This document shows, piece after piece, positions 1 to 4,551 of a stretch of DNA of 12,619 nt. Positions within the stretch are counted from its first letter, which is position 1. Each line of letters starts with the position of its first letter. The translations under genes and the position numbers were made by a program. The notes under the pieces are model-generated. The model was not told where the DNA came from. It searched no databases and saw only the letters and a program-made list of their open reading frames with translations. This DNA is from Pseudomonadota bacterium (GTDB lineage Bacteria; Pseudomonadota; Alphaproteobacteria; Rhizobiales; Xanthobacteraceae): positions 1 to 12,619 of the forward strand of contig JAEWBL010000045.1 in the NCBI GenBank assembly GCA_023391175.1, read 5' to 3'.

Positions 1-134
1 GTGCCGAGCTTGCCCACGGTCTCCCGATGGCCTTGCGCGGCGGCGGCGAGCACGCCCTGCGAGGAGGCCCACACCAGATGGGCGATGGAGCCGGGCCCGG
101 CCCCGCCGGGGGTGAAAGTGATGAGCGTGCCCAT
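1..134 (-). CDS. Unknown small protein, 3' end outside the window
   Basis: This is the last visible gene of the leftward operon; the first 44 codons are present and it runs off the left edge. The ATG at 134 overlaps the TGA of the upstream gene (TGATG) and is preceded by a near-perfect Shine-Dalgarno AGGAGG five bases away, so the start is well supported. The visible residues begin MGTLITFTPGGAGPGS and continue with an Ala/Gly-rich stretch. No motif is recognisable. Its position suggests translational coupling with the preceding putative membrane protein. Confidence 0.65.
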   Translation of the reverse strand, partial: MGTLITFTPGGAGPGSIAHLVWASSQGVLAAAAQGHRETVGKLG

Positions 135-463
135 CAGGTCCTCCTGTCGGTGCGGCGCGTGGCCTCGGCCATCTGCGCGAGGGCAAGGCTGGCGGGAAGA
201 AAGGCGGCGGTGATCGCGAGCAGCGTCGCCGTGGTGGCCCAGGCGCCGGCGGCGCCGATAAGGCCGGAGGGGGTGTGGGCGCGCGGCGGGCCGGGCAGGA
301 CCACCGCCACATGGCCCGGTTCAAAGGAAATGACGCCGGCCGGGCTGGGGGGCTGGGCCCGGCCGGACGCCACCTGCGCATCGGCGTGCGTTTCCGCCGA
401 TGCCTCCCGCGCACGGCCCCGCTGCCGCCGCTTGGGAAGGGAAAAGGGGAGGAGGCGGCCCAT
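134..463 (-). CDS. Hypothetical small protein with one predicted membrane segment
   Basis: The protein has 109 residues. The start ATG overlaps the TGA of the upstream gene (TGATG), with GGGA about nine bases ahead. A basic N-terminus (roughly residues 9-19, rich in Arg and Lys) is followed by a polar, Ala/Pro-rich middle. Near the C-terminus a hydrophobic stretch of about 20-24 residues (AWATTATLLAITAAFLP and following) could span the membrane, and a charged tail with several Arg follows. The layout is compatible with a small inner-membrane protein, but no family is recognised. Similar small phage proteins can be holin-like, but its place in an early-type operon next to the immunity region does not favour that. 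Function is unknown. Confidence 0.6.
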   Translation of the reverse strand: MGRLLPFSLPKRRQRGRAREASAETHADAQVASGRAQPPSPAGVISFEPGHVAVVLPGPPRAHTPSGLIGAAGAWATTATLLAITAAFLPASLALAQMAEATRRTDRRT

Positions 464-798
464 CACGCCGCGTCCCGCGAAATGAGCGCGGCGGCGGCCA
501 TGGCTTCGGCCTTGGCGCGCCGGGCGGCGAGCACCTTGGGCGGGCGCCCGCAGCCGCGCTCGGCGCGGATGGCGCGGAGCATTGCGCCCGTGTAGCGGGA
601 GCGGTCGCGGTAGACGGCCCGCGCGCGGCGGATGGGCTTGCCGTGCAGTTTGTGAGACAGGCGGGCCAGATGGGCCGCTTCCGCGTCGCGGATCGCGGCT
701 TTGACATGGGCCCGAATATCCAATGCGGACAGGTCCAACATGCGGGCCTTCAACTCGGCCATCGCGGTCTTGAAAACGGATTTGCCGCTCGGGAGCAT
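463..798 (-). CDS. Hypothetical basic alpha-helical protein
   Basis: The protein has 111 residues and begins MLPSGKSVFKTAMAELKARM. The ATG overlaps the TGA of the upstream gene (TGATG), with GAGG seven bases ahead. This excludes a longer start further upstream, which would run through the neighbouring gene. The sequence is rich in Arg, Lys and Ala and probably mostly helical. The stretch around residues 55-85 carries many basic residues, which would suit nucleic-acid binding, but there is no recognisable HTH or zinc motif. It belongs to the six-gene leftward operon controlled from the operator at 1920-1936. Family and function are unknown. Confidence 0.65.
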   Translation of the reverse strand: MLPSGKSVFKTAMAELKARMLDLSALDIRAHVKAAIRDAEAAHLARLSHKLHGKPIRRARAVYRDRSRYTGAMLRAIRAERGCGRPPKVLAARRAKAEAMAAAALISRDAA

Positions 799-1262
799 CA
801 CGCCACCTCGTCCGTGTCGGTTTCGACCGGGCCGGCGAGGCGGCGGGCCTCGTCGACGAATTCGGCGATCTGCGCGGCGGTGAAGCCGGCGCGGGCGAGG
901 TCGTGGACATCGCAATGGCCGTGGGAGGCCACGCATTCCTTGAACACCTGCGCCATGAGGCGGGGGATGACGACGCTCTCGCAGGGGTCGTCGTTGGCCG
1001 GCGCTTTCACCACCATGGAGAAGCGGAAGGCGAGGAAGGGGCTCTCGTAGCCGTGCAGGTAGAGGACCGGCGCGGCGTGATCGAGCGCCTGCTCGATGGT
1101 TTCGGCCTGCTGCACCGCGCGGACGGTGTAGATCTGGCCAACGGCGAGCGGCAGGCGCGGGCCGGAACCGGCGACCGTCTCGCAGCGCACAATATCGCCG
1201 GGCGCGAACGGGCAGGTGGGCGGGAAAGCCGGCCGGGTGGAGGTGGGGAAGGGCGCGGGCAT
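798..1262 (-). CDS. Hypothetical protein with a beta-rich N-terminal half
   Basis: The protein has 154 residues. The ATG at 1262 lies one base after the stop of the upstream gene, with GGAGG nine bases ahead. Residues about 18-55 (CPFAPGDIVRC, then LPLAVGQIYTVRAV) read as short beta strands of the kind found in small SH3-like barrels of phage proteins; this is pattern recognition, not a family assignment. The C-terminal part (around residues 120-150) is helical and Cys/His-containing (KECVASHGHCDVHDLARAG). An APANDDP segment in the middle resembles short segments in several other proteins of this window. It is co-transcribed with unknown genes on both sides, and its function is not known. Confidence 0.7.
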   Translation of the reverse strand: MPAPFPTSTRPAFPPTCPFAPGDIVRCETVAGSGPRLPLAVGQIYTVRAVQQAETIEQALDHAAPVLYLHGYESPFLAFRFSMVVKAPANDDPCESVVIPRLMAQVFKECVASHGHCDVHDLARAGFTAAQIAEFVDEARRLAGPVETDTDEVA

Positions 1263-1263
1263 G

Positions 1264-1638
1264 TCAGGCGGCCTCCGCAAAGTGCTCGGCGATGAAGGCC
1301 GCGTTTTCCGCATCGGCCTCGGCCTGCTCGGCGTCGGTGAGCGCCTGTTCCAGCCCGGCCGCCGCAAGGGCGAGGCGGCGCTGAAGGAGGCCGAAGCCCG
1401 CAAGGATTTCGCAGGCGGCTTCAGCGGCGCGGCGCTGGATCTCGGCCAGTTCGAGATTGGCGCACGGCGTCGCGTTGTCCGCGTCTTTCGCCGCAGCAAG
1501 GGGAAGCTGGGTCTGCACCAGCCCCTCGAAAGTCTCGATCCTGTAGCGAAGCATGCCAAGGCGCTCGGTCAGCCCCGACAGGACGTTGGCCGCGCCGGCG
1601 GCTTCGTCGGGGGTGAGCTGGTCCGGATGGGGGCTCAT
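1264..1638 (-). CDS. Hypothetical coiled-coil protein
   Basis: The protein has 124 residues and begins MSPHPDQLTPDEAAG. The start ATG has GGGAGACC about five bases ahead. Nearly the whole chain is helical, with regular Leu/Ala spacing and many Glu/Asp (LTERLGMLRYRIETFEGL, then a long Ala/Glu-rich C-terminal half), so a coiled coil or helical bundle is likely. There is no catalytic motif and no signal peptide. It is the second gene of the leftward operon. A GC-rich hairpin lies in the 66-bp gap between it and the first gene. Function is unknown. Confidence 0.7.
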   Translation of the reverse strand: MSPHPDQLTPDEAAGAANVLSGLTERLGMLRYRIETFEGLVQTQLPLAAAKDADNATPCANLELAEIQRRAAEAACEILAGFGLLQRRLALAAAGLEQALTDAEQAEADAENAAFIAEHFAEAA

Positions 1639-1662
1639 GAAAGGTCTCCCGTGGTGCTGGGA

Positions 1663-1684
1663 GAGGCGGCCGAAGGGCCGCCTC
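1663..1684 (-). other. Perfect 9-bp hairpin between first and second leftward genes
   Basis: GAGGCGGCC and GGCCGCCTC flank a four-base loop. The hairpin lies in the only real gap of the leftward operon. No T-run follows it on the minus strand, so it does not look like a simple intrinsic terminator. It might partly attenuate transcription or protect mRNA ends; the sequence does not decide between these. Confidence 0.4.
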
Positions 1685-1704
1685 GGTGAGGCGGGCCTTG
1701 CGGC

Positions 1705-1887
1705 TCAGAACTTGCGGTCGCCCTCGGGCTCGCGGAGCGCTTCGGTGAGGGCCCGGCCGGAGCGGCGGCGGGGGGCGGGGCTCTCCACCGGGGCGCTGGC
1801 GGCCAGGGCGGCGAGCCAGCCCTTGCCGGGCTCGCTGCCCAGCTGGATCACGCTGCTGTCGCTGTAGGTGTGGGTGCGGGTGGTCAT
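1705..1887 (-). CDS. Small hypothetical protein, first gene of the leftward operon
   Basis: The protein has 60 residues and begins MTTRTHTYSDSSVIQLGSEP. The start ATG is preceded by a purine-rich GAGGGGAG segment about eight bases away. The N-terminal half is polar with an amphipathic stretch; the C-terminal half is basic and proline-rich (PAPRRRSGRALTEALREPEG), which would suit a small DNA- or RNA-binding or partner-binding peptide. It lies directly downstream of the operator-controlled leftward promoter, so it should be among the first leftward products after induction. That position is where lambdoid phages keep antitermination or anti-host functions, but no homology is seen and this is only positional inference. 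Confidence 0.6.
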   Translation of the reverse strand: MTTRTHTYSDSSVIQLGSEPGKGWLAALAASAPVESPAPRRRSGRALTEALREPEGDRKF

Positions 1888-1916
1888 GTCTGCGGCTCCC
1901 CTCGGTTGGTAGAGCC

Positions 1917-1946
1917 GTTGTAGCGGATATCGCTACGAACCGTCAA
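1917..1946 (-). promoter_or_regulatory. Predicted leftward early promoter
   Basis: On the minus strand TTGACG (1946-1941) is followed after 18 bases by TACAAC (1922-1917), a plausible sigma-70 -35/-10 pair. The spacer is almost filled by a 17-bp operator, so a bound repressor would block RNA polymerase. The predicted transcript starts about 20-25 bases ahead of the first leftward gene. The -10 is only a 4/6 match. Confidence 0.5.
1920..1936. promoter_or_regulatory. Repressor operator 1 of the left control region
   Basis: GTAGCGGATATCGCTAC is an almost perfect 17-bp palindrome (six of eight base pairs from each end match, including the outer GTAGCG/CGCTAC). It lies between the -35 and -10 of the leftward promoter. 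Related sites occur at 1954-1970, 3544-3560 and 3574-3590. The likely ligand is the CI-like repressor at 2739-3515 and/or the Cro-like protein. Confidence 0.7.
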
Positions 1947-1953
1947 GCGCCGT

Positions 1954-1970
1954 GTAGCGATATTGGAAAC
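1954..1970 (+). promoter_or_regulatory. Repressor operator 2 of the left control region
   Basis: GTAGCGATATTGGAAAC shares the outer GTAGCG half and matches the site at 3544-3560 (minus strand, GTAGCGGATTTGGAAAC) at 14 of 17 positions. It starts 34 bp from operator 1, about three helical turns. It overlaps the predicted -35 of the rightward promoter. Confidence 0.6.
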
Positions 1971-1992
1971 AACATCATCCTCGCGCTATCAT
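1963..1992 (+). promoter_or_regulatory. Predicted rightward promoter for the gene at 2093
   Basis: TTGGAA (1963-1968) and TATCAT (1987-1992, 5/6 match to the -10 consensus) are 18 bases apart. The -35 overlaps operator 2, so this promoter and the leftward one would be repressed together from one divergent region. The predicted leader is about 90 bases and contains the 20-bp repeats and the hairpin. Confidence 0.4.
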
Positions 1993-1998
1993 GAGCAT

Positions 1999-2050
1999 CG
2001 TCCGGCAACCCCAATCATCGTCGGGCAATGCCAATCAACGCCGAGCAATG
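1999..2050 (+). repeat. 20-bp tandem repeat, about 2.6 copies
   Basis: Copies at 1999-2018 (CGTCCGGCAACCCCAATCAT), 2019-2038 (CGTCGGGCAATGCCAATCAA) and a partial copy at 2039-2050 (CGCCGAGCAATG). The first two agree at 16 of 20 positions. They lie in the predicted leader of the gene at 2093. They could be a binding site for a small regulator, or a chance expansion. Confidence 0.5.
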
Positions 2051-2074
2051 AAAAGCCCGGCGCTAGGGCCGGGC
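2051..2074 (-). terminator. Intrinsic terminator for the leftward repressor transcript
   Basis: Read on the minus strand, GCCCGGC and GCCGGGC form a seven-pair all-GC stem around a six-base loop, followed at once by TTTT. It is well placed to end the leftward transcript that carries the repressor and the gene at 2244-2717. The T-run is short. On the plus strand no T-run follows. Confidence 0.5.
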
Positions 2075-2092
2075 GTATCGGTGGAGGCGGTG

Positions 2093-2356
2093 ATGGTTGT
2101 CTATGAAAGCATGTGGATTGAACGCGGCGCCTCTGGCGGTTCGCTGATGATCGATGTCGAGCCCGCTGCGTTCCGCGCGGCGATGCCCTTCTACGCCCAA
2201 GTCGATGGCATCGGGCTGCTGCGTTTCGATTACGTGGCGACGGTCAAAGGCCGAGGTATTTTCCGAGCATCATTGCAAGGGCCGGAGATTGTTGAAGGCC
2301 AGTTTTCGCCGCGTCCAGAACAGCTTGTTTGGTCAGCTCTGCGGGCAGTGCCTTGA
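2093..2356 (+). CDS. Small hypothetical protein, overlaps the next gene tail to tail
   Basis: The protein has 87 residues and begins MVVYESMWIERGASGG. This ATG is chosen because GGAGG stands five bases ahead; the upstream in-frame ATGs at 1991 and 2048 lack such a site. The body (SLMIDVEPAAFRAAMPFYAQ, then GIGLLRFDYVATVKGRGIF) reads like an alpha/beta domain, and its third codon positions are GC-rich up to about 2240. The last 113 bp overlap the leftward gene at 2244-2717, where codon bias falls. The C-terminal part may therefore be a tail acquired when the neighbour was inserted. No family is recognised. Expression probably comes from the operator-overlapping promoter at 1963-1992. Confidence 0.5.
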   Translation: MVVYESMWIERGASGGSLMIDVEPAAFRAAMPFYAQVDGIGLLRFDYVATVKGRGIFRASLQGPEIVEGQFSPRPEQLVWSALRAVP

Positions 2357-2717
2357 TCTGAGCAATCAGTTTGGTCTTGACGGATTCGGGTTCCTTCGAT
2401 TTCTGCACGGCTTCGGTCAATATGGCTTTCAACGAGTCTTCATGTATTTTAACAGTGACTGTTCCTAGGATGGCGGAAAGACCACCGTCATCTTCAAGAA
2501 AATCAAGTCCCTTTGCAGTGATGGTAATGCAATCGGCTTGCCTGGGGTCGCCCATCGTAGCAAACCAACTTACAATGATAAGCCCATGTTCCGCGAGATA
2601 GGCCAGATTGAAATTCAATCGCTCGCGTTCAGATGAGAATTCAGCAACGTTGAATTCGTCTGGATACGTGTTTCGGGCAGCTACAAGAATTTCGCGCTGA
2701 TAATAGCGATCAAGCAT
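2244..2717 (-). CDS. Winged-helix-like hypothetical protein, AT-rich, behind the repressor
   Basis: The protein has 157 residues and begins MLDRYYQREILVAARNTYPD. A GGGGG tract about seven bases ahead supports this ATG. Residues about 1-75 (LNFNLAYLAEHGLIIVSWF, then ITITAKGLDFLED) have the helix-helix-strand-turn-strand look of a winged helix ending in the common TxKGxxFL pattern. Residues about 78-157 are amphipathic helices. The gene is visibly richer in A/T, including third codon positions, than all its neighbours, which suggests recent arrival from another source. It follows the CI-like repressor by 21 bp on the same strand and precedes a leftward terminator, so it should be made in the lysogen. 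That is a typical place for lysogenic-conversion or exclusion genes. The function itself is unknown. Confidence 0.75.
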   Translation of the reverse strand: MLDRYYQREILVAARNTYPDEFNVAEFSSERERLNFNLAYLAEHGLIIVSWFATMGDPRQADCITITAKGLDFLEDDGGLSAILGTVTVKIHEDSLKAILTEAVQKSKEPESVKTKLIAQIKALPAELTKQAVLDAAKTGLQQSPALAMMLGKYLGL

Positions 2718-2738
2718 GGCTTGCCCCCAATCTGCCGC

Positions 2739-3515
2739 TCAAAATACAGTGAACCGGAACAGGTAGCGGCCGAAGATCGTCACCTCATCCGGTGCACAGG
2801 TGACGGGATCGAACCGGGCTGAATTGTCGCTGCGCAGCTCGAATTTCACGCCTTCCGGCGTTCGCAGCACGCGAATGCGCTTGAGGGTGCGGCCCTCGCC
2901 ATAGTCCACGGCAAAGATGCCTTCGGGGTCTGGCGCGCGGCGGCGGGTGTCGATGAAGACGACGTCGGTGCGCTGGATGGTGGGTTCCATGGAGGCGCCA
3001 TCCATGAACCAGCCGACGATGTGGGCCGGCATGATGTCGCGGAAGCCGAAGCCGGTTAGTGCCTCGCCGGGGATTTTCCACCAGGCCGCCACCGGCTCGA
3101 TGGTCTGCATGTCCCCGGCTGGCATCGTCACCACTTCGCCGGTCGAGCCGCCGCCCATGTGGCCGGTGATCTGGGCGACGGCGCCTTCGAATGGCGGCTC
3201 CGCCTGGCGGATGGAATCGCTGTCGTGGTCGAGGCTGGCGGCGATAGCTTCGGAATCGATGTGTTCTGCGTCCAGGCTCTTGCCGCTTTTGAGTTCGAGC
3301 GGCAAAGGGAAACTGGTAATTTCCGATATCGCGATCAATTCGGACGCAGTGACCTTGCGTGGCTTGGTCCGCGGCGTGGCGTGCTCCAGCATCATTTTGT
3401 TGATGGCGGCGCGATCCACGCTAAACCCCCGGGCCTTCATTTGGCGCGCAAGTTCGGCTCCGGAGATGCCGGCTGCCTCAATCGCGTCTCTGACCCAGCG
3501 TGCAATCATCGGCAT
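2739..3515 (-). CDS. CI-like phage repressor (HTH plus S24/LexA-type peptidase domain)
   Basis: The protein has 258 residues. It should bind the GTAGCG operators and keep the lytic genes silent; repressors of this type self-cleave when stimulated by RecA after DNA damage. Residues about 5-65 form the HTH domain (ARWVRDAIEAAGISGAELAR). Residues about 165-250 are the S24 domain: Ser175 in GASMEPTI and Lys212 in TLKRIRV form the catalytic pair. Their 37-residue spacing equals that of LexA (Ser119/Lys156). An Ala133-Gly134 pair 41-42 residues before the serine is a candidate cleavage site. The start chosen (MPMIARWVRD) avoids 24 upstream residues that would read through the operators; GGGA lies about 12 bases ahead. 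Autoregulation through the sites at 3544-3590 is likely. Confidence 0.88.
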   Translation of the reverse strand: MPMIARWVRDAIEAAGISGAELARQMKARGFSVDRAAINKMMLEHATPRTKPRKVTASELIAISEITSFPLPLELKSGKSLDAEHIDSEAIAASLDHDSDSIRQAEPPFEGAVAQITGHMGGGSTGEVVTMPAGDMQTIEPVAAWWKIPGEALTGFGFRDIMPAHIVGWFMDGASMEPTIQRTDVVFIDTRRRAPDPEGIFAVDYGEGRTLKRIRVLRTPEGVKFELRSDNSARFDPVTCAPDEVTIFGRYLFRFTVF

Positions 3516-3543
3516 GGTGTAGCGTCCCGCACAACAAATGTCG

Positions 3544-3560
3544 GTTTCCAAATCCGCTAC
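3544..3560 (-). promoter_or_regulatory. Repressor operator 3 (repressor side)
   Basis: On the minus strand this reads GTAGCGGATTTGGAAAC, differing from the site at 1954-1970 only in the three bases after GTAGCG. It lies in the leader or promoter of the repressor gene, as expected for autoregulation. A further half-site GTAGCG at 3519-3524 just before the repressor start may be a weak third site. Confidence 0.6.
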
Positions 3561-3565
3561 GCCGC

Positions 3566-3593
3566 TTGACAACGTAGCGAATTTCACTACCGT
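3566..3593 (+). promoter_or_regulatory. Predicted rightward early promoter for the Cro-like gene
   Basis: A perfect -35 TTGACA (3566-3571) is followed by the operator and a weak -10 TACCGT (3588-3593, spacing 16). Transcription would begin at about 3600, one or two bases before the ATG at 3602, and no Shine-Dalgarno is present. The -35 heptamer TTGACAA reads TTGTCAA on the other strand and may also serve the divergent repressor promoter. Confidence 0.5.
3574..3590 (+). promoter_or_regulatory. Repressor operator 4 (Cro side)
   Basis: GTAGCGAATTTCACTAC is a 17-bp imperfect palindrome with the same outer GTAG/CTAC arms as the site at 1920-1936. It starts 30 bp from operator 3. It occupies the spacer of the Cro-side promoter, the same arrangement as operator 1 in the leftward promoter. 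Confidence 0.7.
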
Positions 3594-3601
3594 CCGGCTC
3601 T

Positions 3602-3868
3602 ATGAACCCGGCGGAACTGATCATCGAAAAGCTAGGCGGTCCCTCGAAGGTCTCGAAAGAGGTCGGGGTTCACCGAACGCGCGTGTCCAACTGGAAGCGC
3701 CCGCGTGAGGCCGGCGGCACCGGCGGCGTCATCCCCCAGAAGCACATCCCTGTGCTGATCTCGATGGCACGTCGGGAGGGCATTGAGCTTTCTGCTCAAG
3801 ACTTCTTCCCGTTGCCCGAAGCCCCCGCCAACGACACCCGCCCCGCCACTGCGGAGGACGCGGCATGA
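3602..3868 (+). CDS. Cro-like HTH regulator
   Basis: The protein has 88 residues and is divergent from the CI-like repressor. Residues about 4-33 (LIIEKLGGPSKVSKEVGVHR, then TRVSNWKRP) form a helix-turn-helix of the Cro/YdaS type, with the recognition helix around HRTRVSNWK. A second helical region (IPQKHIPVLISMARREGI) probably dimerises. The tail is disordered and contains PANDT. The expected role is to bind the same GTAGCG operators and favour lytic transcription after induction. No Shine-Dalgarno precedes the ATG, and the predicted transcription start is almost at the ATG, so the message may be leaderless. The last 73 bp overlap the leftward gene at 3796-4035. Confidence 0.8.
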   Translation: MNPAELIIEKLGGPSKVSKEVGVHRTRVSNWKRPREAGGTGGVIPQKHIPVLISMARREGIELSAQDFFPLPEAPANDTRPATAEDAA

Positions 3869-4035
3869 GCGCTTTTGACCTTCGGGACATTTCGCGGGAG
3901 GGCCTGCTCGATGCTCTGGAGCAGATCGACGCGATCGAGCGCCTGCGGCAGCGTCTCGGCGGCGACGTTCTTCTTCATGACGATGATGGAGATAGTCCGG
4001 CCGGCGCCTTCACCCTTGTTGAGTCTGTGGGCCAC
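3796..4035 (-). CDS. Hypothetical small protein antisense to the Cro tail
   Basis: The protein has 79 residues. The start is a GTG directly after the TAG of the upstream gene, with GGGGGG about seven bases ahead. Third codon positions are strongly GC-biased in this frame. The sequence begins with MAHRLNKGEGAGRTISIIVM, followed by a helical stretch (LPQALDRVDLLQSIEQALPR) and a flexible basic tail. A competing rightward frame beginning at 3865 (ATGA overlap with Cro) covers the same DNA; it loses protein character after about 50 residues, so the leftward frame is preferred, though not certain. Function is unknown. Confidence 0.5.
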   Translation of the reverse strand: MAHRLNKGEGAGRTISIIVMKKNVAAETLPQALDRVDLLQSIEQALPRNVPKVKSAHAASSAVAGRVSLAGASGNGKKS

Positions 4036-4404
4036 CTATCGCCCCCCGCGCTGTTCGCGCTTGACGCTGTGGCCGGACGTCTTCTCCAGCTTCTGTTCCT
4101 GCATGGTGCCGTCTTCGGGACGCGACCGATTGAGGGACTCGACGATGCAGGCCTTCTGGAGCGCCTCGGCGAAATCCTTGGCGTGGTCACGCAGAAAGGG
4201 GTTGCTGCTCTGCGTTTCGACCGCCTGAACGAAATCGCGGCACTGCCTGGCGATGTGCCGGGCGGTCCCGGTCGGGTCCTGCCGCACGGCGGGCTCCATC
4301 AAGCGGGCAACGAAAACGGTCCAGAGGTTCATCGTCCGCGCAAAGTCGTTGCGGTCGATGACGACCGGCGGAATGCCGTCTGCCCTGCGCTCACGCCTGT
4401 TCAT
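4036..4404 (-). CDS. Hypothetical helical protein
   Basis: The protein has 122 residues. It starts at the ATG at 4404 (MNRRERRADGIPPVVIDRND) because AGGGG stands seven bases ahead; an in-frame ATG at 4467 would run through the intergenic region. The body is clearly helical (FARTMNLWTVFVARLM, HIARQCRDFVQAVETQ, DHAKDFAEALQKACIVESL) and ends in a charged tail. Codon third positions are strongly GC-biased, unlike in the opposite frames. With the next gene (TAG followed at once by GTG) it forms a leftward pair between Cro and the rightward operon. No family is recognised. Confidence 0.65.
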   Translation of the reverse strand: MNRRERRADGIPPVVIDRNDFARTMNLWTVFVARLMEPAVRQDPTGTARHIARQCRDFVQAVETQSSNPFLRDHAKDFAEALQKACIVESLNRSRPEDGTMQEQKLEKTSGHSVKREQRGGR

Positions 4405-4477
4405 ACCGAACCCCTGGTTCCGCGCCGGGCTACCCCGCCGCCGTGATCTGATAACGCACTGAACCACACCGAATTCA

Positions 4478-4492
4478 TTCCCGCACCGGGAA
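4478..4492. promoter_or_regulatory. Second-type palindromic operator, copy 1
   Basis: TTCCCGCACCGGGAA is a near-perfect 15-bp inverted repeat. It lies in the region between the divergent genes starting at 4404 and 4552. The copy at 4506-4520 differs by one base. The sequence is unrelated to the GTAGCG operators. Confidence 0.6.
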
Positions 4493-4505
4493 AGCGCGCT
4501 GCGTT

Positions 4506-4520
4506 TTCCCGGACCGGGAA
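4506..4520. promoter_or_regulatory. Second-type palindromic operator, copy 2
   Basis: TTCCCGGACCGGGAA is a perfect 15-bp palindrome apart from its central base. It lies 28 bp centre to centre from copy 1 and is extended by the shared flank AAGC. A weak -10-like TTTATC (4524-4529) follows, so the site would cover the upstream part of the promoter for the gene at 4552. The likely ligand is a dimeric HTH protein, possibly the product of 4552 itself. Confidence 0.6.
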
Positions 4521-4551
4521 AGCTTTATCCGCTTGACAGGGAGGCAAAGAC

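Noticed and set aside
592..1548. Isolated GTAGCG half-sites at 592-597 and 1543-1548
   Set aside because: They lie inside genes and have no opposing arm; a hexamer is expected several times by chance.
3865..4446. Rightward frame of 193 codons beginning with an ATGA overlap at the end of the Cro-like gene
   Set aside because: Its first 50 residues look possible, but the rest is Pro/Gly-rich with poor codon bias, while the opposite strand holds two frames with strong GC-biased third positions and ribosome sites. Kept only as an alternative.
4533..4538. TTGACA just ahead of the regulator gene at 4552
   Set aside because: Only 13 bases separate it from the ATG and it overlaps the ribosome site, so it cannot serve as the -35 of that gene.
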